Assembly: GCA_002689655.1 (NCBI GenBank)
Contig: NZHC01000144.1
Span: forward strand, 5,719-69,718
DNA: 64,000 nt
From: Rhodopirellula sp.
Lineage (GTDB): Bacteria > Planctomycetota > Planctomycetia > Pirellulales > Pirellulaceae
Direction of reading: 5' to 3'
The translations under genes were made by a program, and so were the position numbers. The notes under the pieces were generated by a model that was given only the letters and a program-made list of their open reading frames with translations, made no database searches and had not been told where the DNA came from. Position 1 is the stretch's first letter. Each line of letters starts with the position of its first letter. Below, in pieces: positions 9,840-19,035 of the stretch.

Positions 9840-10304
9840 TGCGTTTTCGGGCTTTTCTAGACTGGATAATAGGCAACCGAGCGATAGCGGAGTCGACTGC
9901 CCATCTTTGGTGGCTTAAATGACCGATAGAATCTTTTGATCACGGCAATCCAGTCCGTTCCAGACCTACCGGCGCTGTTATTTTGCTAGATGTACACAAA
10001 TACGGGAAGCAGGGGCGAATTTCTTTCCAAGATGCCCCTTGGCTGAAATACCCGAATTCTGCGATACTCTGTGCCTTGGGCATCATGCCCTTCTCCTACA
10101 ACCGTATTTTGACGGCGTGATCGGCCCGGTAGAACGGTGCCTAATGGCGATCATGCTACCAGACTTTTCGAACCCGAATCAGCATGTTTGCTGAGAGCAG
10201 CCCCAGGCCAACGGCTTGGACATGGAATGAAATAGGCACACCCATGAGGGTGCGTATCCTACGCTTCGGGTTCATGCCATTACACATTAAGAAAGATCCT
10301 TTTG
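9840..10304. other. non-coding interval
   Basis: These 465 bp separate the divergently read MBL hydrolase and the isomerase-like gene and should contain both promoters. No convincing promoter, structured RNA or coding sequence was seen. Confidence 0.35.
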
Positions 10305-11222
10305 ATGTTAAAAAACTTTTCACCTGCAGCGCTTGGAATCAACGGTCGCCAAAGCGAATTGATCGAACTGGCACTGACATACGGCTTCACCGGCATGGAC
10401 GTGGACATGCACGAAATGCTTCGGCGCGCCCAACGCACTAATGTTGAAGATGCCGCTAAGTACCTCGAAGCTGCGAAAATTGAAGTGGGTGGTTTTGAGC
10501 TGGGAATTGACTTGGATGCTGATGACGATGCATTTACCAGTCAACTTGGTGCACTGCATCCAATCGCCGACATGGCAAAACAATTGGAGGCTACTCGTGG
10601 TTATATACGCGTGCCAGCTGCTACCAATCGCTTGCCTTACCATGAGTATTTCGATGTCCAAGGGACACGGCTTGGCCAGATAGCTCAGGTACTCGAGCCA
10701 CGAGGAATCAAACTGGGGATCGGGTTCTCTGCCGGGAAAGAGCTTGAGGAAGGAAAAGAATTTTCTTTCATTCGCAACGTTGAAGGCTACCTCGCCCTTG
10801 TTAACTCCGTTGCGGGTGCTAATGTCGGGATGCTTCTTGACACATGGGACTGGGTAGTGGGTGATGGCGCCATGGACCAGCTCACCGAAATCACAGCTGA
10901 CAAGCTGGTTGCGGTCCGCCTCGGATCTGTGAACACCGAAACGGAGCCTGACAAGGCTAGCACGAGTGATCGCGTTCTTCCTGAAAAGGAAGGTACTTTG
11001 AATCACGTCAGCGTAATCAAGCATCTTGAGTCAATTGGCTTTGATGGCCCTGTCAGCCCCAGTGCCTCTAACCAGTGCTACAAAGGACAAACCCGAGAAA
11101 GCATCGTTCAGCGTGCACAGGAAGCTGTCGACGGGATCTCAACCGAAGCAGGGCTTTCCGTCGCAAAACTGCCAATGGAAACCATCGAAGATATTCCGTA
11201 CGAACCCAATCCGATAAGCTGA
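10305..11222 (+). CDS. sugar-phosphate isomerase/epimerase-like TIM-barrel protein
   Basis: The 305-residue protein has the layout of AP-endonuclease-2-type xylose isomerase-like barrels: G-F-T-G-M-D-V-D near residue 30, G-G-F-E-L-G in the third strand, R-V-P-A, L-G-I-G-F, L-L-D-T-W-D-W and a late F-D-G-P-V-S. Such enzymes isomerise or epimerise sugars with a divalent metal. Positions that usually bind metal look changed: V-H-L-x-D is V-R-L-G-S and the terminal P-V-x-P-E is P-V-S-P-S. Activity may be altered or lost. ATG 10305 was chosen over an in-frame TTG one codon earlier; A-A-G-A-A-A-G lies just upstream. A strong terminator follows. Confidence 0.75.
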   Translation: MLKNFSPAALGINGRQSELIELALTYGFTGMDVDMHEMLRRAQRTNVEDAAKYLEAAKIEVGGFELGIDLDADDDAFTSQLGALHPIADMAKQLEATRGYIRVPAATNRLPYHEYFDVQGTRLGQIAQVLEPRGIKLGIGFSAGKELEEGKEFSFIRNVEGYLALVNSVAGANVGMLLDTWDWVVGDGAMDQLTEITADKLVAVRLGSVNTETEPDKASTSDRVLPEKEGTLNHVSVIKHLESIGFDGPVSPSASNQCYKGQTRESIVQRAQEAVDGISTEAGLSVAKLPMETIEDIPYEPNPIS

Positions 11223-11313
11223 CGCGAGTGCCAGCGGACCGCAAGCTACATGCCACACGTGCACCGCGGAGCTGTGGTCAAGGCTGGGGCGAGTACACAA
11301 AAACTGAAACGGT

Positions 11314-11348
11314 AGCGACAAAGGCATTGCCCTTTGTCGCTTTTTTTA
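11314..11348 (+). terminator. Rho-independent terminator after the isomerase-like gene
   Basis: A perfect 10-bp stem (GCGACAAAGG at 11315-11324 with CCTTTGTCGC at 11331-11340) with a 6-nt loop is followed by seven T at 11341-11347. It lies about 90 bp after the upstream stop and separates this transcript from the convergent dinB. Confidence 0.92.
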
Positions 11349-11406
11349 TGCAGTTTTGGTAAGTGGCGCCTGCCGCTCCGAACGGGTTGCCAATCGCCAA
11401 GAAGCA

Positions 11407-12612
11407 CTACTCGTTTGACCGTTTTTCCGATCGCTTGATCCAAACATGGCTAGTTGCACGATAGACAGAGTCTTTGCCGATCTGATCACTCAGTTGGTCG
11501 ACCACCTGATCAACGGCCTTCTGTGACTGTTCCTCAGCCTCAGACTGGAACAAATCGAGCTGTCTCGATCCCTTCTTGGTCAGATTTCCAAGGCTTACCC
11601 CAAGTAGCCGGATAGGTTTTGGATGCTTAGCAGAAAGTTCCGACAGCAGCGTCATGGCCGTTCGGAAGACTGAATCAGTTGCCTGCGTTGGCTGGGTGAA
11701 TGTGCGGGTTTGCGCAAAGGTCTGAAAATCATCGCAACGATATTTGACGGTCACGGCTCGAGTCCACCTGTCGTTTCGCCTCAGGCGACGCGTCACCTGT
11801 TCGCAGAGGTGGCTAATGACTGCCCGCATCATCTGCGCATCATCAATGTCAACCGAGAACGTGCGTTCGTGACTGATTTGTTTCGCGGTGCGATCCGGTA
11901 CAACTTTTCGCTCATCGATCCCGTTCGCAAGCGTCCACAGGTGCTCACCCCAATTGCCGAACTTTTCAAACAGGACCCTTCGGTCGTATCTACGAATATC
12001 TCCGATAGTTTTCAGCTGCAGAGCCGCCAGTTTACGATTGCCAACACGACCAACACCCCATAACCGAGACACAGGAAGCGGATCCAGAAAAGACTGAATC
12101 TCATCAGTCTTTACTTCCGTGAAGCCGTCAGGCTTCTGGATGTCGCTGGCGATTTTAGCAACAAATTTCAACGGAGCGATTCCCACACTTGCTGTCAGGC
12201 TGAGCTCCTCTTGGATCAGTGTTTTAATTTGCCCACCAATGTTGCTGGCAGACCCAAACAGCCGCAGGGTGCCGGCTACATCCAGAAACGCCTCGTCCAG
12301 TGATAAAGGTTGAACCATTGGGGTGAAACGTAGAAAGATTTCCCGCACCTGACGTCCCACCGCTGCATAGTGGTCGAGCCGACTTTTCACGAACACGGCA
12401 TGAGGGCATAACTCGGCTGCTCGCTGACCTGACATTGCGCTGTGAATACCAAACCGACGGGCCTCGTAACTCGCAGCCGCAACGACACCTCTTTTTGCGT
12501 TTCCACCGACAACAACAGGTTTGCCGAGCAGAGTCGGATCGTCACGTTGCTCAATTGAAGCGTAAAAAGCGTCCATGTCGATGTGCAGAATCATATTTCG
12601 TGTCTTTACCAC
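11407..12612 (-). CDS. dinB: DNA polymerase IV (Y-family)
   Basis: This 401-residue Y-family polymerase performs error-prone translesion synthesis. Catalytic motifs are intact: H-I-D-M-D-A-F-Y-A-S near residue 10 and S-L-D-E-A-F-L-D near residue 105 give the metal-binding acidic residues. Y-E-A-R-x-x-G-I is the steric-gate neighbourhood, and W-G-V-G is the helix-hairpin-helix of the thumb. The little-finger domain spans about 245-350. Near the C-terminus Q-L-D-L-F is a canonical beta-clamp binding motif. A Met at residue 7 (12594) starts directly at the usual N-terminus and may be the real start. A HAD phosphatase gene ends 38 bp upstream. No LexA-type box was recognised. Confidence 0.95.
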   Translation of the reverse strand: MVKTRNMILHIDMDAFYASIEQRDDPTLLGKPVVVGGNAKRGVVAAASYEARRFGIHSAMSGQRAAELCPHAVFVKSRLDHYAAVGRQVREIFLRFTPMVQPLSLDEAFLDVAGTLRLFGSASNIGGQIKTLIQEELSLTASVGIAPLKFVAKIASDIQKPDGFTEVKTDEIQSFLDPLPVSRLWGVGRVGNRKLAALQLKTIGDIRRYDRRVLFEKFGNWGEHLWTLANGIDERKVVPDRTAKQISHERTFSVDIDDAQMMRAVISHLCEQVTRRLRRNDRWTRAVTVKYRCDDFQTFAQTRTFTQPTQATDSVFRTAMTLLSELSAKHPKPIRLLGVSLGNLTKKGSRQLDLFQSEAEEQSQKAVDQVVDQLSDQIGKDSVYRATSHVWIKRSEKRSNE

Positions 12613-12650
12613 ACCTTCCTATCGAGATAGCACTTCAACTGGCAGGTACA

Positions 12651-13325
12651 TTACTGCGTCAACCAGCGATAAACCCGGTCGACGTCAGAAAAATCTCGAT
12701 GCACGACATGGGCACCCGCCGTTTCTAATGTCTGCCGGTCGAAATGCCCTGTGCAGACAGCCATGACGCGCGCATCAATGTCCAAGCCACAGACGATATC
12801 AGCAGGTGTGTCACCGATCACAATTGTACCATCGGTTGCTTGATGGCCGTGTGCCCCGCGTAAATAGAGAGCGGTCCGCCTCGCCAAATGTCGTCGGTCA
12901 GAATCAAAATCACCGCCAAAGATGTCGTCAAAATACCCCCGCAACCCGAAGTGGCGTAGTTTCTGTGTCGCGGTTGCCTTCAAATTCCCTGTCATTATCG
13001 CGCACCGCAGATCCTGATGCAGCCTGAGACGGGTTAGCAAGGCCTCAACCCCCGGTAATACGCTTCCGCCACACTTCTGAAGCACTTTGGGCAGAATAGC
13101 ACCGTACTCCGTCGTAAAAATATCAAAGTTAGTTTCCGTTGGCTTGATGTCGTTTATCAGCATCAGCTCGTTCAGCAACGAGCGATCAGTTCTTCCGCCG
13201 AATCTCACCTCCAGATTGGGACGCACAACACCGAATTGATCCCTCAGAACTGCCTCAAGGGCCCGGGTACCAGTCTCATTTGTCACGATTAGGGTACCGT
13301 CGATATCAAATAACAGGGTTTTCAT
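12651..13325 (-). CDS. HAD-family hydrolase, phosphoglycolate-phosphatase-like
   Basis: The 224-residue protein starts with the HAD nucleophile motif D-I-D-G-T-L at residues 7-12. It keeps motif II (I-M-T-G-N), a basic motif III region and motif IV (V-I-G-D-T-P-A-D), with a helical cap between about residues 20 and 90. The GDTPxD form is typical of phosphoglycolate phosphatase and beta-phosphoglucomutase relatives. Substrate cannot be fixed from sequence. Gene order and the 38-bp gap suggest cotranscription with dinB. Confidence 0.85.
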   Translation of the reverse strand: MKTLLFDIDGTLIVTNETGTRALEAVLRDQFGVVRPNLEVRFGGRTDRSLLNELMLINDIKPTETNFDIFTTEYGAILPKVLQKCGGSVLPGVEALLTRLRLHQDLRCAIMTGNLKATATQKLRHFGLRGYFDDIFGGDFDSDRRHLARRTALYLRGAHGHQATDGTIVIGDTPADIVCGLDIDARVMAVCTGHFDRQTLETAGAHVVHRDFSDVDRVYRWLTQ

Positions 13326-13418
13326 GTCTGACGCGGAGGCGAGGATGTGTGGTCGGCGGAAATTCGCCGCAATGCTAGACTAAAAGCGTAGCCCGCAGAA
13401 CATACGCAAGAGATTACG

Positions 13419-14210
13419 ATGAACAATACCGCTGTCGACCCCGAACCGGCAACCGCACCCACGCAGGGCCACGGCATCGATAAGAGTAACGCACGCGTCC
13501 AGGAAATGTTCCGCCAAATTGCGCCGCGTTACGATGCCATGAACCACCTGTTGTCCATGAACGTCGATCGGTACTGGCGTTTTCGGGCCGTCCGAAAACT
13601 TAATCTGCAACCCGGCATCCCCGCCTTGGATACCTGCACAGGGACAGGGGACCTTGCTCTTTCAATTGCCAAGCATGCACCCGAGGGGGTTGATGTGGTG
13701 GGTAGTGACTTCTGCAATGCAATGCTGGAAATTGCAAGGGACAAACGCTTGCCCCCGAAGAGAGGGGCGAAACCAGTTGATTTCATTGAAGCGGACTCAC
13801 AAGCTCTTCCGTTCCCCAGCGATGTTTTCCAATGCGTGACGGTAGCATTCGGGTTGCGCAATGTTGCGGATACAGACCTGGGTTTGCGAGAGATGTTGCG
13901 GGTGTGTCGGCCAGGTGGGCAAATGCTAATCCTTGAGTTTTCAAGGCCCACCATGATTGGCCTCAAGCAGGCGTACAACTTTTACTTCAAACACATCCTT
14001 CCTCGGTTGGGGCAACTGTTTGCCCGCAACGATAAGTCAGCATACGAATATCTGCCGGAGTCGGTTGGCCAGTTTCCTGACGGAAAGGCTCTCGCGGACC
14101 GAATGGAAGCCGCTGGAATGCAACACGTCGACTTTACCCCGCTTACCTTCGGCGTGGCAACCATTTACGTTGGGCAAAAACCCATCTCGAGCGAAGGACC
14201 GGGCGAATGA
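13419..14210 (+). CDS. ubiE: demethylmenaquinone/ubiquinone methyltransferase
   Basis: The 263-residue class I SAM-dependent methyltransferase performs the C-methylation that completes menaquinone (or ubiquinone) synthesis. The family signature Y-D-x-M-N-x-L-L-S is at residues 38-46. The SAM-binding loop [10 protein letters not shown] is near residue 67, followed by [16 protein letters not shown] and R-V-C-x-P-G-G. The first 20 residues are Pro/Ala-rich and not conserved. Its stop overlaps the ubiX start (ATGATGA), so the two are coupled. In a planctomycete the product is most likely menaquinone, so menG is an equally valid name. Confidence 0.93.
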   Translation: MNNTAVDPEPATAPTQGHGIDKSNARVQEMFRQIAPRYDAMNHLLSMNVDRYWRFRAVRKLNLQPGIPALDTCTGTGDLALSIAKHAPEGVDVVGSDFCNAMLEIARDKRLPPKRGAKPVDFIEADSQALPFPSDVFQCVTVAFGLRNVADTDLGLREMLRVCRPGGQMLILEFSRPTMIGLKQAYNFYFKHILPRLGQLFARNDKSAYEYLPESVGQFPDGKALADRMEAAGMQHVDFTPLTFGVATIYVGQKPISSEGPGE

Positions 14211-14866
14211 TGAGCACGCCAAATCGGATAGTTTTGGGCATCACGGGTGCTAGTGGTAGCGTTTACGCCATCCGTTTACTCCAGGTTCTCGTTAAGGCAG
14301 GGCACGAAACCCATTTAGTTGTAAGCCCTAGCGGCGCGGCAGTCCTCAAACAGGAATGTGGCCTTGAGCTTAACCTGAAGAAACCTGACGTTGAATCGAT
14401 GGTCTGCTGTACTCCGGGTTGGTCGCAGGCAGCGCCGCTTGTCGACGCCGAAACCGTGACTGCTGCCATTTCCTCCCAGCGGCTGTGCTACCACCAGCAC
14501 GACGATTACATGACGCCAATTGCGAGCGGCTCATTCCGCACGCATGCGATGGTTGTTTGTCCCTGCAGCGGAAGCACTCTGAGCGGCATCGCCAGAGCAG
14601 CCTCTACGAACCTGATCCAACGTGCCGCTGACGTACACCTGAAAGAACACCGAAAATTGGTGCTAGTACCCCGCGAAACTCCGCTAAGTGTGATTCAGCT
14701 TGAGAACATGCAACGCTTGGCAGCCTCAGGTGCAGTGATCCTGCCTGCGATGCCCGGCTGGTACCATGGCGTAAAATCCTTGGATTGCCTTGTAGATTTT
14801 ATCGTCAGCAGAATCCTAGATCAGCTGGACATAGATAACACGTTAATGAATCGCTGGGGTGAGTAG
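14207..14866 (+). CDS. ubiX: flavin prenyltransferase UbiX
   Basis: UbiX attaches a dimethylallyl group to reduced FMN, making prenyl-FMN for UbiD-type decarboxylases. The 219-residue protein begins with [12 protein letters not shown], the flavin-binding start of the family. It keeps V-S-x-x-A, C-P-C-S-x-x-T-L-S-G-I-A (loop around the prenyl phosphate), R-A-A-D-V-x-L-K-E and the late V-P-R-E-T-P-L-S and P-A-M-P-G-W-Y. A Met at residue 2 lies exactly on the ubiE stop, so either ATG couples it to ubiE. No ubiD partner is visible in the window. Confidence 0.94.
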   Translation: MMSTPNRIVLGITGASGSVYAIRLLQVLVKAGHETHLVVSPSGAAVLKQECGLELNLKKPDVESMVCCTPGWSQAAPLVDAETVTAAISSQRLCYHQHDDYMTPIASGSFRTHAMVVCPCSGSTLSGIARAASTNLIQRAADVHLKEHRKLVLVPRETPLSVIQLENMQRLAASGAVILPAMPGWYHGVKSLDCLVDFIVSRILDQLDIDNTLMNRWGE

Positions 14867-15973
14867 TTGCCCGTCACCGGATCCAACACCCCATGCGACC
14901 CCGCACACGCAGGCACCAAATCATTACGGCGGCCCGCACGGAAATATCGGACCAGCTACAGAAAGTGTCCAGACCACGACGTAGTCACACTTTCGACGAC
15001 GAACCTCAGTACCGAATGCAGCCACGGATCATGCGTCCCAGGACAGCGTTACTTAGCTCTCCAAGTCGCATCGAATGATTACCCTCACCCTTCGTGACGC
15101 TGCAACCCCTGCTAATCGTCTACTGTTGAGCGTTTCTCTTGTTACTCGCTGGCCAGAGATGTTAACTTCACCAGTTAGCCAAAACCGCGATGCACAGCTG
15201 ATAGGTCGCTTGATGATTGGCGAGTGTCGCTCATCATATCATGTTGACACGCGGTCGCTCCTCACATGAACAGCGCCAGTCCAATGAAACGCTCAAGTCA
15301 ATAACCGCAAAGCTAAGTTGATACAGTGAGGTGTTGGACACGCAATTCTCTCAACTCTCGCGTTGTTGACTCTGTTGGCGTGATCTTCCGAATCGAGGTT
15401 CTCAGAGTTGAGGCCGCTACGCTCGAAACTGCTGCAAAACATGCTGCAGTGCCGGCGACATGGGACGGATCGGTCGTGCCGGCACCAGGTCCCCGTATAC
15501 GCTGATCATTATTCACAACTTCACTTCTCGTCTTCTGCGAACGAGTGGTCCTGCCTTCGAACTTGGGTTGACCAACCTCATAAGGCAAGCAAATGGTGGC
15601 CTGTCGGCACAGATCTTACAGGCCGGAGAATCGGCATAGCCCTCTGTCTGATGGAATAATCAGAACTTACAGAACCTCCCATCCAGCACGTCGCCGTAAT
15701 CCCTCTGTTTTGCCTTGGCGTTTCTCTTTGCGTGTCCAACGATTAACCCGTAGTCGATGTAGTCAGAGCATCGTGATCCGATGCGTTGGTATGAAACGGC
15801 TGGGACGGCCCAAATCTCCTGTCAAGACGAAAATGTCGCACAGGGTTTTGACGGATCAGCTATTTATGCCGGAACGAGCACGAGGATCGATGACGCGACA
15901 TGTGTGCCGAAGCACCATGATCGCCGAAGCTGCGTCTTGCAACAGATGTGTTGTTTCCCTTGGAGAAATCGAG
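14867..15973. other. 1.1-kb non-coding stretch before the YTV gene
   Basis: No convincing gene, terminator or structured RNA was found. Short frames exist on both strands (for example 14893-15078 plus and 15313-15588 minus), but they have no ribosome binding site or recognisable sequence. The promoter and leader of the YTV protein must lie in the 3' part. Confidence 0.45.
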
Positions 15974-17641
15974 ATGAATAGGCTGTGGATCATACCCGCC
16001 ATCATGATCAGTGCGATCGTGGCCGGTACAAATTCCGCGAGCGCCGCATATTGTGGTGCGATCAGCTATGAGGGCTGTTGTGGATGCGGAGAGACCGCTG
16101 ATGGTAATGAAGTGTCCGCGACTCCGGTGGCTGGAGGAACTTACACTTGCATGCGAACCGTACGAGAGACGGTTTACGATCGAGTTCAAGAGACTCGCTA
16201 TCGCACTCGAAACGAGGTTTACTACGAGGACCGTGAAGTGCAGTGCAGTCGGCTTGTGCCGGAAACTACTACACGCAACGTTAATTACACCGTGATGGTT
16301 CCAACCTATGAAACCAAAACGCGCACGATTAATTACACCGTTTGCAAACCTGTCTACGAGAAACATCAACGCACAATCAACTACACCGTACGGCGTCCGG
16401 TGTATGAGACCTGCAAAAAAACAATCAAGTACACAGTCTGCAAACCGGTTTACGAGAAGCACGAACGCACCATCAACTACACGGTCAAAAAACCCGTGTA
16501 CGAGACACGCACGAAAAACGTCAAGTACACGGTTTGCAAACCGGTCTACGAAACTAAATCAAGAACCATCAAGTACACGGTATGCAAGCCTGTATACGAA
16601 ACGAAAACACGCCAAGTAAATTACACCGTTTACAATACGGTCCGTGAACAAAAGATGCGAACGGAGCAGTACAGCGTCTGTGTGCCAGAGCAGTACACAC
16701 GTACGGTTACGGTCAGGGGCGGTCACTGGGAAACCAAAACCGAAACCATCCCTGGTCCGGTGATGAAAAAGACTGTCCGTGAGCGTGGCAGGTGGACATA
16801 CGACCCTTGCACCTGCAAGTGCATTTACACCCCGGGCAAATGCCGCACAGAATGCGTCCAGTGTCCCCCCAAAACCCTCTGCAAGAAAGTTTGGGTTCCA
16901 ACCTGTGAGCAGAAGGAAATCCGCTGCACAAGATATCGACGGGAATGTCGTACCCGAAACGTGCCGTATACAGTTTGCCGTGTTGTGCCTGAGTGCCGCA
17001 CAAAAACTTGCACCTACCGTGTCTGCAAAATGGTGCCGGAATGCCGAACCAAAACCTGCAATTACAAGGTTTGCCGAATGGTTCCTGAATGCCGCACCAA
17101 GGAAGTTTCCTACAAAGTGTGCCGAATGGTTTGTGAGAATCGAACCAAGGTTTGCCACTACACCACCTGCAAGATGGTTCCAGAGTGCAAAACCAGGGAA
17201 GTCTGCCACAAAGTGTGCCGAATGGTATGTGAGAATCGAACCAAGGTTTGCCACTACACCACCTGCAAGATGGTTCCAGAGTGCAAAACAAAAACTTGCA
17301 CGTATCGCGTGTGCAAAATGGTTCCTGAGACCCGCACACGTACTGTTTGTGAAACTAAGTGCAGACGCGAGTGCTATACCAAAACTGTTCAGGTTAAGAA
17401 GTGCCGCCAGGTTTGCGAACCTTACACGGTCACCCGTTGTGTGCCGCGAGTCGTATGCAAGCAGGTGCCGGTAGAAGTTTGCTGCCCCTCACCTTGCTGC
17501 ACATCCCCCTGCGGCCCCTCGCAACCAGGACCTGTCAAAAGCATCTTGAATCATCTGTTGCACGGTCACCAAAGCAACGGATGCAATTCTGGCGGTGCCG
17601 CCCCTTCCTGCGGGTGCGAAACAGCAAATTGCGACTGCTAG
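15974..17641 (+). CDS. YTV-repeat, cysteine-rich secreted protein
   Basis: The 555-residue protein starts with a signal peptide (residues 1 to about 23, ending A-S-A-A). Residues about 95-240 hold some eight or nine 16-residue units of the form x-Y-T-V-C-K-P-V-Y-E-T, the planctomycete YTV repeat. A linker follows, then about eight more 16-residue Cys-rich units (C-K-M-V-P-E-C-R-T-K-x-C-x-Y) at residues about 335-480. The tail is Cys/Pro/Gly-rich and ends C-E-T-A-N-C-D-C. YTV proteins are reported as disulfide-rich components of planctomycete cell envelopes; a structural wall role is inferred. ATG 15974 was chosen because GGAGAAA precedes it by 7 nt and a signal peptide follows; the frame is open upstream to 15593 without good signals. 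A terminator follows. Confidence 0.9.
   Translation: MNRLWIIPAIMISAIVAGTNSASAAYCGAISYEGCCGCGETADGNEVSATPVAGGTYTCMRTVRETVYDRVQETRYRTRNEVYYEDREVQCSRLVPETTTRNVNYTVMVPTYETKTRTINYTVCKPVYEKHQRTINYTVRRPVYETCKKTIKYTVCKPVYEKHERTINYTVKKPVYETRTKNVKYTVCKPVYETKSRTIKYTVCKPVYETKTRQVNYTVYNTVREQKMRTEQYSVCVPEQYTRTVTVRGGHWETKTETIPGPVMKKTVRERGRWTYDPCTCKCIYTPGKCRTECVQCPPKTLCKKVWVPTCEQKEIRCTRYRRECRTRNVPYTVCRVVPECRTKTCTYRVCKMVPECRTKTCNYKVCRMVPECRTKEVSYKVCRMVCENRTKVCHYTTCKMVPECKTREVCHKVCRMVCENRTKVCHYTTCKMVPECKTKTCTYRVCKMVPETRTRTVCETKCRRECYTKTVQVKKCRQVCEPYTVTRCVPRVVCKQVPVEVCCPSPCCTSPCGPSQPGPVKSILNHLLHGHQSNGCNSGGAAPSCGCETANCDC
17112..17289 (+). repeat. 96-bp tandem duplication within the YTV gene
   Basis: The 82 bases at 17112-17193 recur at 17208-17289, offset by 96 bp, with a single difference (T at 17131, A at 17227). 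The offset equals two 16-residue protein units. The other Cys-rich units differ far more in DNA sequence, so this duplication is recent. Confidence 0.9.
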
Positions 17642-17700
17642 GGACGATCAATTCTTCGGGATTGGTTTGCAAAGGCTCAATGCTCGGAACCAAGCTAGCC

Positions 17701-17732
17701 AGAGGCGGAGCGTGACAGCTTCGCCTCTTTTT
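17701..17732 (+). terminator. Rho-independent terminator of the YTV gene
   Basis: AGAGGCG at 17701-17707 pairs with CGCCTCT at 17722-17728, with an inner AGC/GCT extension, followed by a T-run to 17732. It lies 60 bp after the YTV stop, so the downstream DUF1573 gene has its own promoter. Confidence 0.82.
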
Positions 17733-18000
17733 GTGCGCTGTCTACCCGTGCACTGCGTGCTGCAGAGTGGGCGAGAAACACGGTTTATCAGGCGGACCGC
17801 ATCAGGCAGAAGCGGCCTTCCATCTATGTCAGCTAGCATGATTAGGCCGGGTTGTTCGAGATGGTACTAGCTCAAACCGATCGGAAATTCATCTCAAATG
17901 CTTGCCTTCGCCCACGTGCCCGCTAAGTTGGAGTTTACGGACACGGGGTACACGGGATGTGATTTTTCGTATCGCTCCCAATTAGATCCCACATCAGCGA
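17733..18000. other. promoter region of the DUF1573 gene
   Basis: About 270 bp between terminator and the next start, with no coding sequence and no promoter that could be assigned with confidence. Confidence 0.3.
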
Positions 18001-19035
18001 ATGTCACCTTTCATGTCAGGCATGCTTTCAATGCTTCACGCAGCACTCAGCCCCTTCTTAGCCTCCACCCTGACGCTGGTCTGTTTCGTTAGTCCTTGCG
18101 CTGCCCTGGATCTCAATTGGAAAGAAATCTTCCCCATAAGAAAACATGACTTTGGTATCGTTGCGGTAGCTGCAAAAACGGAATTCAGCTTCCCCATCGA
18201 AAACACGTCCGATCGGCCCATACACATTCGGACGGTTCGAGCGAGCTGCGGATGCACCACGCCTACAGTAGACAGCAATACAATTGCTCCGGGCCAGACG
18301 AGCTACCTACACGCACGATTTAATACAGACACGTTCAAGGGTAAGCGAGGCGCAAACCTCACCGTCGTGATTGATCGACCGATCTATACCGAGGTCCGTC
18401 TTCGTGTGGATGGCTTCATTCGCAGCGACCTCGTTTTTCACCCCGGCGCAGTTGAATTCAAACGCACCAGCTCCGGTTCCCCCGTCACACAAACTGTAAA
18501 GGTTTTTTACGCTGGCCGAAAAAACTGGCACATAAACAAGATCGAGAGTCCGCAATCGTGGCTCGTCGCTGATATCAAGGAGCTAAGTCGTCGACGAGGT
18601 CGAATCAACTACGAGGTCACGGTGACGATCGACAATGCTGCACCTACAGGGTTTTTCCAAGATGAATTGGTCCTGTTTACAGATGACTCGGGGATGCCGC
18701 GCGTTCCTCTCCGAGTGACCGGCGAAATAACTGCCCCCCTGACGATTTCACCGGGCATCATCTCGCTGGGCACTGTCAGGGCTGGCACGCCTACCTCGAA
18801 GAAGATTGTAGTCCTTGGCCAGCGTCCCTTCGTTATCGAGTCGCTGACGGCCGAAGGTTGGAAGGTAGATGTTTCGCTATCTAGCGAAGCAAAGAAAACC
18901 CACATTCTACGGCCAAGCTTTGACATTGCCGGTACCTCGAAGGGTGCCTTTAAAAGTACACTTATCATCACGACGGCGGGTGAGAATTCATCGAGAGCTA
19001 CGGCATTGGTGACCGCAGACGTGGCCAGTGACTAA
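18001..19035 (+). CDS. secreted DUF1573-domain protein
   Basis: The protein of up to 344 residues has a signal peptide (hydrophobic stretch about residues 15-33, cleavage after C-A-A-L) and a DUF1573-type Ig-like domain. That domain is marked by F-P-I-E-N-T-S-D-R-P-I-H-I and A-S-C-G-C-T-T-P near residues 65-87, the characteristic C-G-C-T motif. Two further beta-rich segments follow. The family is widespread in secreted proteins of planctomycetes and Bacteroidetes and has no known activity. Four ATGs (18001, 18013, 18022, 18031) are possible starts with no decisive ribosome binding site. The stop overlaps a GTG at 19028 that may start the next gene. Confidence 0.85.
   Translation: MSPFMSGMLSMLHAALSPFLASTLTLVCFVSPCAALDLNWKEIFPIRKHDFGIVAVAAKTEFSFPIENTSDRPIHIRTVRASCGCTTPTVDSNTIAPGQTSYLHARFNTDTFKGKRGANLTVVIDRPIYTEVRLRVDGFIRSDLVFHPGAVEFKRTSSGSPVTQTVKVFYAGRKNWHINKIESPQSWLVADIKELSRRRGRINYEVTVTIDNAAPTGFFQDELVLFTDDSGMPRVPLRVTGEITAPLTISPGIISLGTVRAGTPTSKKIVVLGQRPFVIESLTAEGWKVDVSLSSEAKKTHILRPSFDIAGTSKGAFKSTLIITTAGENSSRATALVTADVASD

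Noticed and set aside
15593-15973. In-frame upstream extension of the YTV gene
   Set aside because: The extension has no ribosome binding site, reads as non-coding, and would bury the clear signal peptide.
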